Shown piece by piece: positions 8,505-17,839 of a stretch of 64,000 bases of DNA (position 1 is the stretch's first letter; each line of letters opens with the position of its first letter). Below the pieces are notes generated by a model, which did not search any database, was not told where the DNA came from, and saw only the letters and a program-made list of their open reading frames with translations. Both the position numbers and the translations under genes were made by a program. Location of the stretch: positions 90,383 through 154,382 of the forward strand of contig NZ_JAMXSF010000015.1 of assembly GCF_024124545.1 (NCBI RefSeq). The letters run 5' to 3'. The DNA is from Pseudoalteromonas sp. XMcav2-N. Its GTDB lineage: Bacteria > Pseudomonadota > Gammaproteobacteria > Enterobacterales > Alteromonadaceae.

Positions 8505-8572
8505 GCACAGTTTTGCATTTTGCGAGGCCTGTCTCGGCCATTTCGCTTAATAAAATTGCACAATGCGAAATG
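8505..8572. repeat. Repeats in the gap after the cap-like operon
   Basis: The 393-bp gap 8267-8659 has no gene. Around 8497-8526 the string GCATTTTGC occurs twice. CATTTCGC (8539-8546) and GCGAAATG (8565-8572) are perfect inverted copies 18 bp apart. The same GCATTTTGCG-type words recur across about 70 bp. This lies upstream of the gene at 7058-8266 and downstream of the operon, so it could be regulatory for the former or an RNA-processing or termination region for the latter. Confidence 0.35.
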
Positions 8573-8616
8573 ACACTGTTTTTAAGTCATTCAGAGATGA
8601 TTGGAGCAAGGAGCGT

Positions 8617-8639
8617 GCCTACATTGGCCTGGTGTAGGC
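8617..8639 (-). terminator. Possible hairpin at the end of the cap-like operon
   Basis: GCCTACA (8617-8623) pairs with TGTAGGC (8633-8639), 20 bp after the CapB stop. There is no T run, so it may be a 3'-end stabilising hairpin and not an intrinsic terminator. Confidence 0.35.
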
Positions 8640-8659
8640 AAACAGATGTATGAGCGTTG

Positions 8660-11600
8660 TCAATCCTTGCCGCGATTAAGCCAGCGCTCCGTCAGCCAGC
8701 CCGGTTTTTGGCCCCTGTTCAGCGCTGCCAGAACCGTAATGGCGCGTTCCGGTGTGATCCGCTGTGTGGCAATATCCTGATAAACCTGTTGTGCGGTTTT
8801 CTTTCTTTTTACCGCAGCACCGGCGTCGAGAAACGACTCAACCACTTGCAGTACAAAGCGTGTAACACCTGAGAGACTTTCCGGCCCCACAGCTTGTTCG
8901 TCGCTGGCGCTTTGTTGAGTGAGCCGCTCGGCCAGGTGGCTAAGTTCGGCCTGAGCGAATTCGCTTTGTGCCTGAGGGAGCTTGCTGAGGGTTTGCAGCA
9001 TGTGTGAAAAATAGTCGCGCTCAATACGATTGACCTTGTCAAGTTGCGTCAGCTTGTTGAGGTCGCGACGAAACTGAGCATGACTGATCTGTGGCTCCAG
9101 TAGCCGTTCGCAGCTGGCATGCAAAGTATGCCAGTGCTGCCAGGCATAAACATAGTTTAGTCCCGGTCCCTTGATGTTTTGCATGCCGACAATTAATTGA
9201 TGTTGTCCGGCCAGCCCCAGGCGGGCGATACGATTGGTGAGCTCATCGGCGGTGATATGCGGGTTGTCTAACAAGAGCAATTTACTGTGCATTATACTGC
9301 CCAGAACCTGAGTCAGTTGTTTCCGGTTTGCACTCAGATCGTCTAATGTTGTGAGAGAATGTGCCAGCTGCCAGTTCTGAATCCGCAACCGGACAATGCC
9401 CTGCTGGACTTTATCGTCAATATGCTCAGTCAGTGTTGTCGCCAAAAGGCTGTCATCAAACAAATGCGCGGTGTCCAGCAGGGGAGTTTCAAACAGGCTG
9501 TTTAACTGCTGAATAAAGTGCTCCGGGCTTTCCCCGCATTTCCATTGCGTCAGCAGGCGTATCAGATCTTGCTTGTCATTATTATCAATCAGTCGGTTAA
9601 CTCGGGTATCCAGTGCCTGATCCAGATAGGCCTCGAAGCCGTCGACGTTACTCCCGATCACCACTATATGATCGAAACTGAGATCTTCCACTAGGATCTG
9701 CGCAAATACTTTTGACCGTGCAACCCTGTCATTACGGTTGTTCAGCAGAGCGATGGTTTGTGTCTCTGGTTTGTCGTTCAGGTCGAATAAGCCAAGACGA
9801 CGCCAGTTTTCCAGGGTCGCCAGGCGCTCATTGGCTGACATACTATTGACGAAAGACTGAGTCAGATGATCAACCGGTGCCGCTGTAAAATGTTGTAATA
9901 CGCCAACATCCGGCACAATACGTTCTGCGGTTTCTTTATACACATAATCTTTATCAATGCCGATGTACTGAGCCATTTTACATACCAGGGCAATGTTGTC
10001 CGGGTGCTCTTCATACGGGTATAAGGCGCGGATATCCGGCGTGATTTGAAAACCATCACCCCAGTGCAATTGGATCAGGGTGGATTGCTTGTGGTCCGCA
10101 GCCCGGTTCAGAATCGGGGCCATGGTTTGTTCGGCGGTAAATATCTGGGTGTGGCTGCCAATAAAGGCGGCCATTTCCCGTGCTACATCAACGCCGCTTG
10201 GGCCGAGGATATCTTCATGATCCGGGTACGTATTGGTGATGGTGGTGAAATTATCGCGCATCCAGCGACGCAGGATCCGCACATATCTGGGTGTCAGGCC
10301 CATACACTCCCATAAAAAGACATCCGCGCGCACCGAGCGGGCAAAATCCAGTACATCGCTTTGTTCCCAGATACTGGCTTTGTCGAAGGGTCTGAACAGG
10401 GGTAATTCATACTGCTCACCTGAGCTGCGTGCGAAAATCATCATGGCCTCACACCCGGTCGTTTTAGTGACAACACGCAGTGCCAGGCTACTGAATAACG
10501 CCGCTTTGAGCCGTTCGGTACCTGACTTTCCCCGGGTGCCCCAGCCGCCTATGGTCACAGGGATTTTCGCACGGTTGCTGCGAATTTTGCGATTTAGCCG
10601 AATATGACGTAACCAGAAATAAGCAATAAAGGTCGACACAAAAAACACCAGCTGACCTATGCTGTTTTGATAAATAGAGTAAAGGTATTCTTTGAAACTA
10701 TAGCCCAGATTAACCAATACCCCGGGCACGCCTGCCCGGGCAAACAATTTTGCAATACCCGGCTCAACCGGAAAGGTACAGCCAAGTTCGCTGCCATAAG
10801 GTTTAAACTCCAGCACAAAGCCAAGTTTGCGCAGCTGTGCAATATAATTTTGTTGCTCCAGCTCATTGCCCTTTCGGAGGCCATCGATTTCAGCGTAGTT
10901 AACAGACAAGTGCCAGTAGGCCCGGATCCGCTGCCACAGATGCTGTGGCGGTGTCACCACTAAAATGCCATCGGGTGTGTAATTCTTACCACTGCTCTTC
11001 AGTTGATCCTGGCTGAGCACCGATAACAAATAGTCGGGCAGGGGCAAATGCGGCCGTGCGCTGGCTTCTTTAAGGTGGTAAAGCGCTTCGCCCGGGACAT
11101 TTGTGGCACTGATCTCAGCCGTGGTACAACTGGGCACATGGAGTTGCGCAGAGGGAATTTTGGCTCTGGTATGGCTAAAGCTCTGACGCTTATCTGTACT
11201 GGGCGTGAAAAACTCATGCCAGACCCGCCAGAAGCGTCGGCGGCGTTGGTAGTCTATCTGGATCCGCCAGCCTTGCTTTTCACGATAGGCGTTAAAGCTC
11301 TGTTCATGCTGAGCCAGCATGCTGAGTGCCCGGCCCAGTGTATCCTGGTCGATATCGCCGGGTAAGTATACTGCCTCTTGCTCAGCCAGTACCTGGGCAA
11401 GTTGTGCATGCAGACTTTGTTGTGTGAAGCTAAATAACTGCTCGCGGGTTCGTGCAATGTAGCGCCGTACGGCTTGGTCAGGTTCACTCTCCAGAGCCTG
11501 ATTTAATACGTCCAGATAACGTTGCATTAAAACTGTGTCTTGATTGTCTGAGGTATCGTCCAGTGTTGCTTCAACGGCCTCATTTAGCATGAGTCTGGGG

Positions 11601-12769
11601 CTTTGCTCCAACAACATACGCTTGACTTCCAGACATTCTTTGCCAAGGAGATGGGAGCGCCATAACTCAAATGCATACCCGTCAGCAGAAAAACGAGCAG
11701 CGGTAAGCTGCTTAACCAGGGTGAAACGCACTGAGTCGACGACTTCATTTCTGAAGCGTTGTTCCAGCAATTCCCTGGCCAACTTGTCAGGCAGGTTACG
11801 CAATTGCTCAATACACACCTGCCGCACTCGGGCAAACGGGTGCTGTGTTAACTCCCGCAACAGCGGAATATCCCGCTCAGCCAGTGGGTATTTGTTGGCC
11901 AGAATTCGAGGCATTGCAGCCACAATGAATAGCTGATCATTGTGCTTATGTGCCGAGGTATTATCGTCAAGCGTTGTTTCTACATAGGCCCACATATAGC
12001 TGCGAACAAAGGTCGGGCGCTGATGGATAAGAATCTCAAGAATATCGATAATGGCCTGGTAAGGGGTATTTTCTGCATCCAGTAGCTCAATGAGCTCAGC
12101 AACCAGTTCGCTGTCCAAGTCCGGATCGGCTTTAAATTCATTGATCACGGAAACCTGATTCACCAGCGCGCGGATCATGCCATGACGGACGTGGGCATTG
12201 TTACTGGTGGCCATTAAACGCAAGAAAAAGGGTTGCAGATCCAGCTTTTTCCAGGCTTGTTCCAACTGATTGCCTGACAGACGCAGATAACGGTTGGTCA
12301 GGGCGCCGAGTTTGGCAATAAAGAAGCGTAGATCTTGTTCCAGATCGGCAACCAGAGTTTGATAGCGGCCAATGACCGCACCTTCATCAAACCAGCGAGT
12401 AAACGCTTGTTTGTCCTGTTGCAGCTGGGTGCTAGACGCTCCCAAAGTTTCTGCATACTTGAGGATATGTAGCTGTTTCTCGGTAGCCAGCTCGGCTTTG
12501 CTGAGCCGTTCTACAAACGACTGGTAGTCTGCATCATGCCCTTCCAATTGTTCGTGAAGCCGCTCAATTTTATGGCGCAAAAACGCAATGGTCTGCAGCA
12601 GCTGCCAATAGTCTAGCTGCTCGTCTTTTGGCTGACTTTGTAATAGCTCCCATCCGGCCAGCTCCTCAATCAGCTGCTGATATTTGTGACGGTGCAGATT
12701 CAACCAGAACTGTTCTGTATCGGCAAATAGAATTGCCTGAAGCTGGGTTTTTAATTGGTTATCTGCCAT
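8660..12769 (-). CDS. Giant CapB/PgsB-type amide ligase with helical-repeat N-terminus
   Basis: Predicted ATP-dependent ligase of 1369 residues, over three times the length of CapB/PgsB (about 400). Residues about 1-520 are almost all helical and look like HEAT-type repeats (LMATSNNAHVRHGMIRALV, LTQHPFARVRQVCIEQL). A hydrophobic segment sits at about 704-721. The CapB/Mur-ligase core follows: P-loop GTRGKS at 744-749, ECMGLTPRY at 821-829 and TNTYPDHEDILG at 845-856, matching the GTRGKS, ECM and NxxxDHxDxxG motifs of poly-gamma-glutamate synthases. About 300 more residues follow the core. It would form gamma-amide bonds at the cytoplasmic membrane face. Last gene of the operon; it overlaps the barrel gene by 11 nt and has AGGA before its ATG. 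The CapB call is firm; the polymer is inferred. Confidence 0.85.
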   Translation of the reverse strand: MADNQLKTQLQAILFADTEQFWLNLHRHKYQQLIEELAGWELLQSQPKDEQLDYWQLLQTIAFLRHKIERLHEQLEGHDADYQSFVERLSKAELATEKQLHILKYAETLGASSTQLQQDKQAFTRWFDEGAVIGRYQTLVADLEQDLRFFIAKLGALTNRYLRLSGNQLEQAWKKLDLQPFFLRLMATSNNAHVRHGMIRALVNQVSVINEFKADPDLDSELVAELIELLDAENTPYQAIIDILEILIHQRPTFVRSYMWAYVETTLDDNTSAHKHNDQLFIVAAMPRILANKYPLAERDIPLLRELTQHPFARVRQVCIEQLRNLPDKLARELLEQRFRNEVVDSVRFTLVKQLTAARFSADGYAFELWRSHLLGKECLEVKRMLLEQSPRLMLNEAVEATLDDTSDNQDTVLMQRYLDVLNQALESEPDQAVRRYIARTREQLFSFTQQSLHAQLAQVLAEQEAVYLPGDIDQDTLGRALSMLAQHEQSFNAYREKQGWRIQIDYQRRRRFWRVWHEFFTPSTDKRQSFSHTRAKIPSAQLHVPSCTTAEISATNVPGEALYHLKEASARPHLPLPDYLLSVLSQDQLKSSGKNYTPDGILVVTPPQHLWQRIRAYWHLSVNYAEIDGLRKGNELEQQNYIAQLRKLGFVLEFKPYGSELGCTFPVEPGIAKLFARAGVPGVLVNLGYSFKEYLYSIYQNSIGQLVFFVSTFIAYFWLRHIRLNRKIRSNRAKIPVTIGGWGTRGKSGTERLKAALFSSLALRVVTKTTGCEAMMIFARSSGEQYELPLFRPFDKASIWEQSDVLDFARSVRADVFLWECMGLTPRYVRILRRWMRDNFTTITNTYPDHEDILGPSGVDVAREMAAFIGSHTQIFTAEQTMAPILNRAADHKQSTLIQLHWGDGFQITPDIRALYPYEEHPDNIALVCKMAQYIGIDKDYVYKETAERIVPDVGVLQHFTAAPVDHLTQSFVNSMSANERLATLENWRRLGLFDLNDKPETQTIALLNNRNDRVARSKVFAQILVEDLSFDHIVVIGSNVDGFEAYLDQALDTRVNRLIDNNDKQDLIRLLTQWKCGESPEHFIQQLNSLFETPLLDTAHLFDDSLLATTLTEHIDDKVQQGIVRLRIQNWQLAHSLTTLDDLSANRKQLTQVLGSIMHSKLLLLDNPHITADELTNRIARLGLAGQHQLIVGMQNIKGPGLNYVYAWQHWHTLHASCERLLEPQISHAQFRRDLNKLTQLDKVNRIERDYFSHMLQTLSKLPQAQSEFAQAELSHLAERLTQQSASDEQAVGPESLSGVTRFVLQVVESFLDAGAAVKRKKTAQQVYQDIATQRITPERAITVLAALNRGQKPGWLTERWLNRGKD

Positions 12770-15700
12770 ACAGATCCTGCTCTAAAAAATGCGTCAATTG
12801 CAGCGACTCAAAGATAATCTCGTCATGTGCAAACGGGTCAAAGCCACTGCGCTGCAAATTGCCCAGGGTGACCTCAAAACGAATGCTGTGGTTATTTCGG
12901 AACCAATCCTGTGTCCAGTTCAGACTGATCCAGCCGCCAGTGTGTTCGCTAAAGTCGAACAGCGTTTGCCAGCCCAACGTAGTCAGGTACTGCCAGGTCG
13001 CATTAGGCCGGTGATCATCGGCAAATACATAGCCACTGCTCAGGCCGACAGAAAAAATATGGCCCTGATAATATTGCTGCCAGACACCACTTAATGAAGC
13101 AACATCAAGCGAGGTCCAGTCATCATTAGAGGTTGTTGTAAGTTGTGCACTAAGCTGACTGTCTACGCGGCTTTGATGACGGAGACGGTAACCGCCACGC
13201 CAGCCATGGCTGTGGTTATGACGGTAAAAATTGAACATTGCATTACTGATGGTCTCATCCGCCAGATACTCGTCTTTTTCAATACTGGTGTAGTAATAAA
13301 ATGGCTGCCACCACCATTGGTGGCGCCAGTGTTGATCCTCGCGCCAAATCTCTCCAATGGTTACGGCCCACTGGCTGGTCAGGTGTGTTTCCCGGCTCTG
13401 TGGCGACTCTTGCCAGCGATTGTTCCACAACGCTTTGGCAAACCAGTCGTCTTCATCATCAAGCCAGTCATACTGGCCATTGATACTGAATGACGATTCA
13501 CTGGTGTTATTCAGGCGAAAGAAACTTTCCAGCCGATACCAGTGTTGCTGATGTCGGTTACGCAATCGTATGCCCAGGTCCAGCGTGTGTTCAGAGCCCA
13601 GCGGCTCACTACTTTGATAGATACCATCCCGATTGTATTGCATGACGCCCTCAACATGGGTGAGGTTGCCATCGGTTTGCATCACGGGTTCACGGTAGTG
13701 CGTTTTGGCTGGCGTATATACCAGTGTGGGCTGAGGCACTCTGTGTGGTTGCAAAGCAGGTGCTACGGCCAGTTTATGGCGGTTGGGGTTCAGTTGCCAG
13801 CGATAGAGTCTGGCCAGGCTCGACGTTTGCGGTGCCAGAGTCAGCAGTCCGGCCGGATAAAAGCCTGACTGCTCCCGGCGGGTATCCTGTTCGACGTATT
13901 CCAGTTTAAGAACGGCGTCTTTATTCAGTTTAGCGGTGATCGGGTTGCTGTCATTGCCATAGTAAAAGAGTTGCTCAGCACCCAAATCGACCGTTTGCCA
14001 GGCGCCTTGTTGATAGGCCTCGACCTCGACACTGAGCAGCTGTGCGGCAAACGGGTTGAGCCAACGCAACACCAGTCCCCCGCTGGCCAGGTCTGCACGC
14101 GTTAACCCGAGCTCACTTCGGTTGCTATCAAGACGCCAGTGCACGTTGCCATCGGCGCGCGCTACACTGAGTTGCGGCCGCTGATGTTGTTGCAATAACT
14201 CCGCATTGGCGAAGTGTAAGACGAGCCTGACCTGCAGTGACTGTAATTCCCTCAGATCCAGTGCCAGGCTATGGTTTGGACGTAAGATCAATCCTGGTAA
14301 ATCGTCATCGCGACTGGTGTGGCGGCTAAACTGCTCAGCGGCACTGCGTGTAGACAACGCAGATAAATCGACCAACTGGGTACCTGCATAATTTTGATAA
14401 GCTTCGAACGCTTGCCAGTGCCCAAAGCTCTGGATGCGGTTATACAGCATGTCCAGTGCCGGGCTCGGCGAGGATTGCATCAGCCTTGCTGACAGGGCGG
14501 TATATTCATGTTCACTGAGTGTCTGGCGCTCAAGACGATAAAGCGCATTGAGCAGCAGAGTGCGTTGCAAAGCATCAGACTGTGCACCGCTGAGCGGTGT
14601 TCGATAGAGCAAAGACATAAAGTCGTCATGCCACAAAGTCCCCTTCATATCCTGACCTGAAGTGAGAGCATGCTCAGGTGGTAAAGCATCAAACTGGAGC
14701 AGCAACAGTTGGTCGCTACTGATGGTCAATTGCTCTCCGGGTTGAAGCGAAAAATAACCGGTACTGGCTATGGACAAGCGTGGCTGATCTTGCTCGTCTA
14801 TACGCAGCGTGGTGGTTGAAGGCACGTCGTTAAATATTGGCATTATGTCACTGTGTGCTGAGCGATGTGCTCGCAGCCAGACTATCTCGCCTTGTTGTGT
14901 CTCTACCGCCTGAGCTCTGGCGCTGACTTTGAGCAGCATTGGTCGATGAGCGGTGAGAGAGAGGCTTTGATTGACTATCGGGTACGCCGAGGTGTTGCTT
15001 GTTTCGCTGAGCAGTGTACTGACACCGTGGTGATGTAGAGAATAATCAACAACTGGTGGATGGCTGGCTGGCACAGTATAGCCAAGTTGCTGACGGACAG
15101 GGTACAAGTCGTCATCGTCTTTACGTGTATCATGCCCTAACCACAGAGCATAAAGGTTTTGTTGTAATTCGACAAAACTGCTGCGCAGTGCTTCCTCGCA
15201 GGCAGGCAGTGTTTTGCGCCACATACTACACAACCCCTGAATGCTATGAATCGAACGAGTGCTTTGGTAGTGATTCAATAGTTGCTGAGCGGCATAGTGT
15301 TGTAACTGAGGATAAGGGTGGCTCAACAGAGCGCCCAAATAGCGCTCAGCAGTATTATGCTCACCCAGCTCAGAAAAAGCGGCCAGGCGTAGCTGCCAGG
15401 CTCTGATCACAACTTCCTGATGGGGGCTGTCTATCAGTGACTTCAATAAAGGTAGCGCTTGTTGTGGGTTTTGTTTAACCATCATTTCAGCTTCGCCGAG
15501 GCGATAGTGCCAGTGGCTGGCGCTGAGACTACTTTTGGTCGTTGAGTGCTGCGAATGAGTCAGCACAAACCGAGACAAACCTTGCAGGTAGGAATGGGCA
15601 AGCCTTTGCAACTGTTGCTCCAGGCGATAGGCAATAGCCGGGCTTTTATCGCTGAGCCGGCCCGGGCGCTGATATAAAACGGCATTGTTTGGCAAAGACT

Positions 15701-17093
15701 GTAATTCTCTGACACGTAAAGCCAGATCCACCTCAATGGGATCGCTGACAGTGACACTGAGTTGCTGCGCGTCCAGTGGCAGAGGCAGCTCCAGCATTGC
15801 AAAATGTCCGGATGGCAAGAGATCTATGGTGTGCCGATAACTGTCTATTTCCACTATCAGCTGGGTAGCTGTGGTTGTGCGTGCATACAGCCTGAGTGTC
15901 GGGGACAGGCGTTGTTGATCAATCAGCTCAAACTGAACAGGGCCAGAGAGGGTATGATAGTGGAGTAACTGGCGCTGTTGGGTTGCATACAGGCGGTCGG
16001 TTGCAAAACGATAAGCCTGAGTTACGGTTTGCTCACTGACATGAGTGGTAAATGGGTGTTCAGCGCGTTTGGGCTGTAAAAAACGCACTGTGCCTAACGT
16101 ATCTTGCAACTCTGACAGTCGCTGACGTCCCAGTGCACTAGTTTTCGCCAGATCCGCCGAATGCAAAGCCGAGATAGTGTGATGCTGATAGACCTGCTCC
16201 AGCTGCCACTGCAAGTTATCTGTCCAGTATGGGTTAAACAAGGATTCCGGCCAGGTTTGTGCTGCGTCGGTATCAAACAAGCCACGCTCCATGCGCACCA
16301 GGTTTAGCAAGGTATCGCCCTGGGCTTCAAGGCGCAAATAGCCTCCGGCTGGCACGGCAATATAGTCGCTGCTAACCAGGCCAATAACCTGATCGTTATT
16401 GAGCTTTACGTCATGGCCAAATCGGTGTTTACGCAACTGCGGGGCAAATTCCTCGGCGGGAGAATCGCTTAGAGTGATCTGACTAATCACGGCGTCATTG
16501 AGTCGGACCGAGACTATGCCGGGCTGTGCCGGGTCGGGCAGAATGCGCCGGGCGTTTAATTTGAGCTTAGTTGCCTCGGCAAAAAACAGCTGAATACTCT
16601 GCCTGTTGTTTAAGCGATAATGTGTGGTGTGGGTCTGCGCTTCATAAAGTTGCATTGCCGGAAGTGCAAGCTTGACCGGAATACGAAACGGATCCCGGTG
16701 TCGATGAAACAGCCCATGCCAGGCTGAGAATTGCTGGATCTCTTCACTTGGATTGTAAAAGCGGATCAGGCGCGTAGTGCCAGCAGCAGGCAGCTGACAC
16801 CGGTTTTGTTCACAGTGAAGTTCAGCCCGGGTAATACGCTGCATGGCGTGAGGAGACTGTCCCTGCCACATTTGAATGACCTGTGCTTCGCTCTGCAGAC
16901 TGAGCCAGCGGCCAGCCGGAAGCAGGATGAAACGGGATTGTTCTGCATCCAGATTGATGTCTGCGGCATTACGGTGCAACTGCAATGTACCGGGCTCGAA
17001 CCAGTTCGGAGCACTGTGCAGTGCCGCGGGCTGTGCCTGCGCAGGCAACCAAGTGCTTGTCAGGAGCAGGAGCAAAACAATCAAATAAGGCAT
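12759..17093 (-). CDS. Large exported protein, helical repeats plus beta-barrel-like C-terminus; candidate polymer exporter
   Basis: 1444 residues with a signal peptide (hydrophobic core 2-14, cleavage near AQA-QPA). Residues about 25-470 are beta-rich. Residues about 485-645 are paired amphipathic helices like TPR/HEAT repeats (for example NPQQALPLLKSLIDSP, HNTAERYLGALLSHP). Then comes another beta-rich region, and from about 1147 to the end a run of amphipathic strands rich in Trp and Tyr with short turns (WRHQWWWQPFYYYTSI, SVGLSSGYVF), which looks like an outer-membrane barrel. Signal peptide + helical repeat + barrel is the layout of PgaA, the PNAG exporter. The C-terminus (LYGR) lacks the usual final aromatic residue, a caveat. 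No known family recognised. Overlaps the hydrolase gene by 13 nt. Confidence 0.6.
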   Translation of the reverse strand: MPYLIVLLLLLTSTWLPAQAQPAALHSAPNWFEPGTLQLHRNAADINLDAEQSRFILLPAGRWLSLQSEAQVIQMWQGQSPHAMQRITRAELHCEQNRCQLPAAGTTRLIRFYNPSEEIQQFSAWHGLFHRHRDPFRIPVKLALPAMQLYEAQTHTTHYRLNNRQSIQLFFAEATKLKLNARRILPDPAQPGIVSVRLNDAVISQITLSDSPAEEFAPQLRKHRFGHDVKLNNDQVIGLVSSDYIAVPAGGYLRLEAQGDTLLNLVRMERGLFDTDAAQTWPESLFNPYWTDNLQWQLEQVYQHHTISALHSADLAKTSALGRQRLSELQDTLGTVRFLQPKRAEHPFTTHVSEQTVTQAYRFATDRLYATQQRQLLHYHTLSGPVQFELIDQQRLSPTLRLYARTTTATQLIVEIDSYRHTIDLLPSGHFAMLELPLPLDAQQLSVTVSDPIEVDLALRVRELQSLPNNAVLYQRPGRLSDKSPAIAYRLEQQLQRLAHSYLQGLSRFVLTHSQHSTTKSSLSASHWHYRLGEAEMMVKQNPQQALPLLKSLIDSPHQEVVIRAWQLRLAAFSELGEHNTAERYLGALLSHPYPQLQHYAAQQLLNHYQSTRSIHSIQGLCSMWRKTLPACEEALRSSFVELQQNLYALWLGHDTRKDDDDLYPVRQQLGYTVPASHPPVVDYSLHHHGVSTLLSETSNTSAYPIVNQSLSLTAHRPMLLKVSARAQAVETQQGEIVWLRAHRSAHSDIMPIFNDVPSTTTLRIDEQDQPRLSIASTGYFSLQPGEQLTISSDQLLLLQFDALPPEHALTSGQDMKGTLWHDDFMSLLYRTPLSGAQSDALQRTLLLNALYRLERQTLSEHEYTALSARLMQSSPSPALDMLYNRIQSFGHWQAFEAYQNYAGTQLVDLSALSTRSAAEQFSRHTSRDDDLPGLILRPNHSLALDLRELQSLQVRLVLHFANAELLQQHQRPQLSVARADGNVHWRLDSNRSELGLTRADLASGGLVLRWLNPFAAQLLSVEVEAYQQGAWQTVDLGAEQLFYYGNDSNPITAKLNKDAVLKLEYVEQDTRREQSGFYPAGLLTLAPQTSSLARLYRWQLNPNRHKLAVAPALQPHRVPQPTLVYTPAKTHYREPVMQTDGNLTHVEGVMQYNRDGIYQSSEPLGSEHTLDLGIRLRNRHQQHWYRLESFFRLNNTSESSFSINGQYDWLDDEDDWFAKALWNNRWQESPQSRETHLTSQWAVTIGEIWREDQHWRHQWWWQPFYYYTSIEKDEYLADETISNAMFNFYRHNHSHGWRGGYRLRHQSRVDSQLSAQLTTTSNDDWTSLDVASLSGVWQQYYQGHIFSVGLSSGYVFADDHRPNATWQYLTTLGWQTLFDFSEHTGGWISLNWTQDWFRNNHSIRFEVTLGNLQRSGFDPFAHDEIIFESLQLTHFLEQDLYGR

Positions 17094-17839
17094 AGGGCAA
17101 ACTGTTCCAGAGTTTGAGGATTTGATACCAGTCGCTCTCGCATTGGGCGACTTATCTCAATATGAATAAAAAAGCCCGCGGGCAAGCCGAGGCGATGCAT
17201 AATGTTGCGTGTACCACCCAGCTCAGATACCTGATGCGGGTATTGATAGGTATGCTCGCTGACCTTTGACAGACACTGGGCTAATTGTGTCAAAGCCGGG
17301 GTGTATTGTCTGCCCTGACTGATAATGAAATCTGCGAGACGGCCATGTGGTGTGCGACGCTTATCCTGATTAAAGCCATGTATTTGGTACAAATGACTGG
17401 CTGGATAGCGCCGTGCGAAAGCTTGTGCCGCGGCGGCATGCAAGCCACTGGGACGGTGTGAATAGTCCATACTGTACAGATCCGGGCTTGGCTCATTTCG
17501 GTGCTCAGTGTTGATAACCATGACCTGACAGCGGGTATTGAACACGGCTTTGCCAATTCTGCCTGTCAGTTGATCATGAAACTGATGAGGTACGGAGAGC
17601 ATACAGGCGCTTCCCTGAGGGCGGAAATACAGGTCACCACCGCCAAACTGAGCTGAGCTGGCACGCAAAGTGACCAACCCTGGTTGGCTTCGCAGTTGCC
17701 AGGGCGGCAAGGCAACCGGCTGTGCGAACCAATTGTACAGTACTTGCCAACTGGGGCTTAGCTGCTCAGGCGTCTCATTGGTGTACCCCTTGCCTGCTAG
17801 CAGGAGCAATGACAGAAAAAGAAGTGTTTTAATATTCAT
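17081..17839 (-). CDS. Secreted amidohydrolase resembling N-formylglutamate amidohydrolase; possible polymer hydrolase
   Basis: 252 residues beginning with a signal peptide (MNIKTLLFLSLLLLAGKGYT). The mature part follows the order of motifs in zinc amidohydrolases of the N-formylglutamate amidohydrolase type: SVPHQFHD (metal His), IHGF in the middle, ELGGTRNIMHRLG, then FIHIEISRPMRERL with the likely catalytic Glu. Phage poly-gamma-glutamate hydrolases and carboxypeptidase-like enzymes share this general fold. Its place among Cap genes suggests cutting or trimming a gamma-glutamyl polymer in the periplasm, as PgaB and AlgL do for polysaccharides. The start used has GGTGGC upstream and gives an 11-nt overlap with the preceding gene; an earlier ATG would add 18 residues before the signal peptide. 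Confidence 0.55.
   Translation of the reverse strand: MNIKTLLFLSLLLLAGKGYTNETPEQLSPSWQVLYNWFAQPVALPPWQLRSQPGLVTLRASSAQFGGGDLYFRPQGSACMLSVPHQFHDQLTGRIGKAVFNTRCQVMVINTEHRNEPSPDLYSMDYSHRPSGLHAAAAQAFARRYPASHLYQIHGFNQDKRRTPHGRLADFIISQGRQYTPALTQLAQCLSKVSEHTYQYPHQVSELGGTRNIMHRLGLPAGFFIHIEISRPMRERLVSNPQTLEQFALCLI

Noticed and set aside
8660..12769. Ligase core read as MurE or folylpolyglutamate synthase
   Set aside because: GTRGKS followed by ECMxxxPxY and YPDHEDILG fits CapB/PgsB; Mur and folate ligases have other motifs at these places.
10046..13094. Several frames of 100-130 codons antisense to the CapB and barrel genes
   Set aside because: They lie wholly inside confident genes, show Arg/Ser-rich translations typical of reverse-strand noise, and have no start signals.
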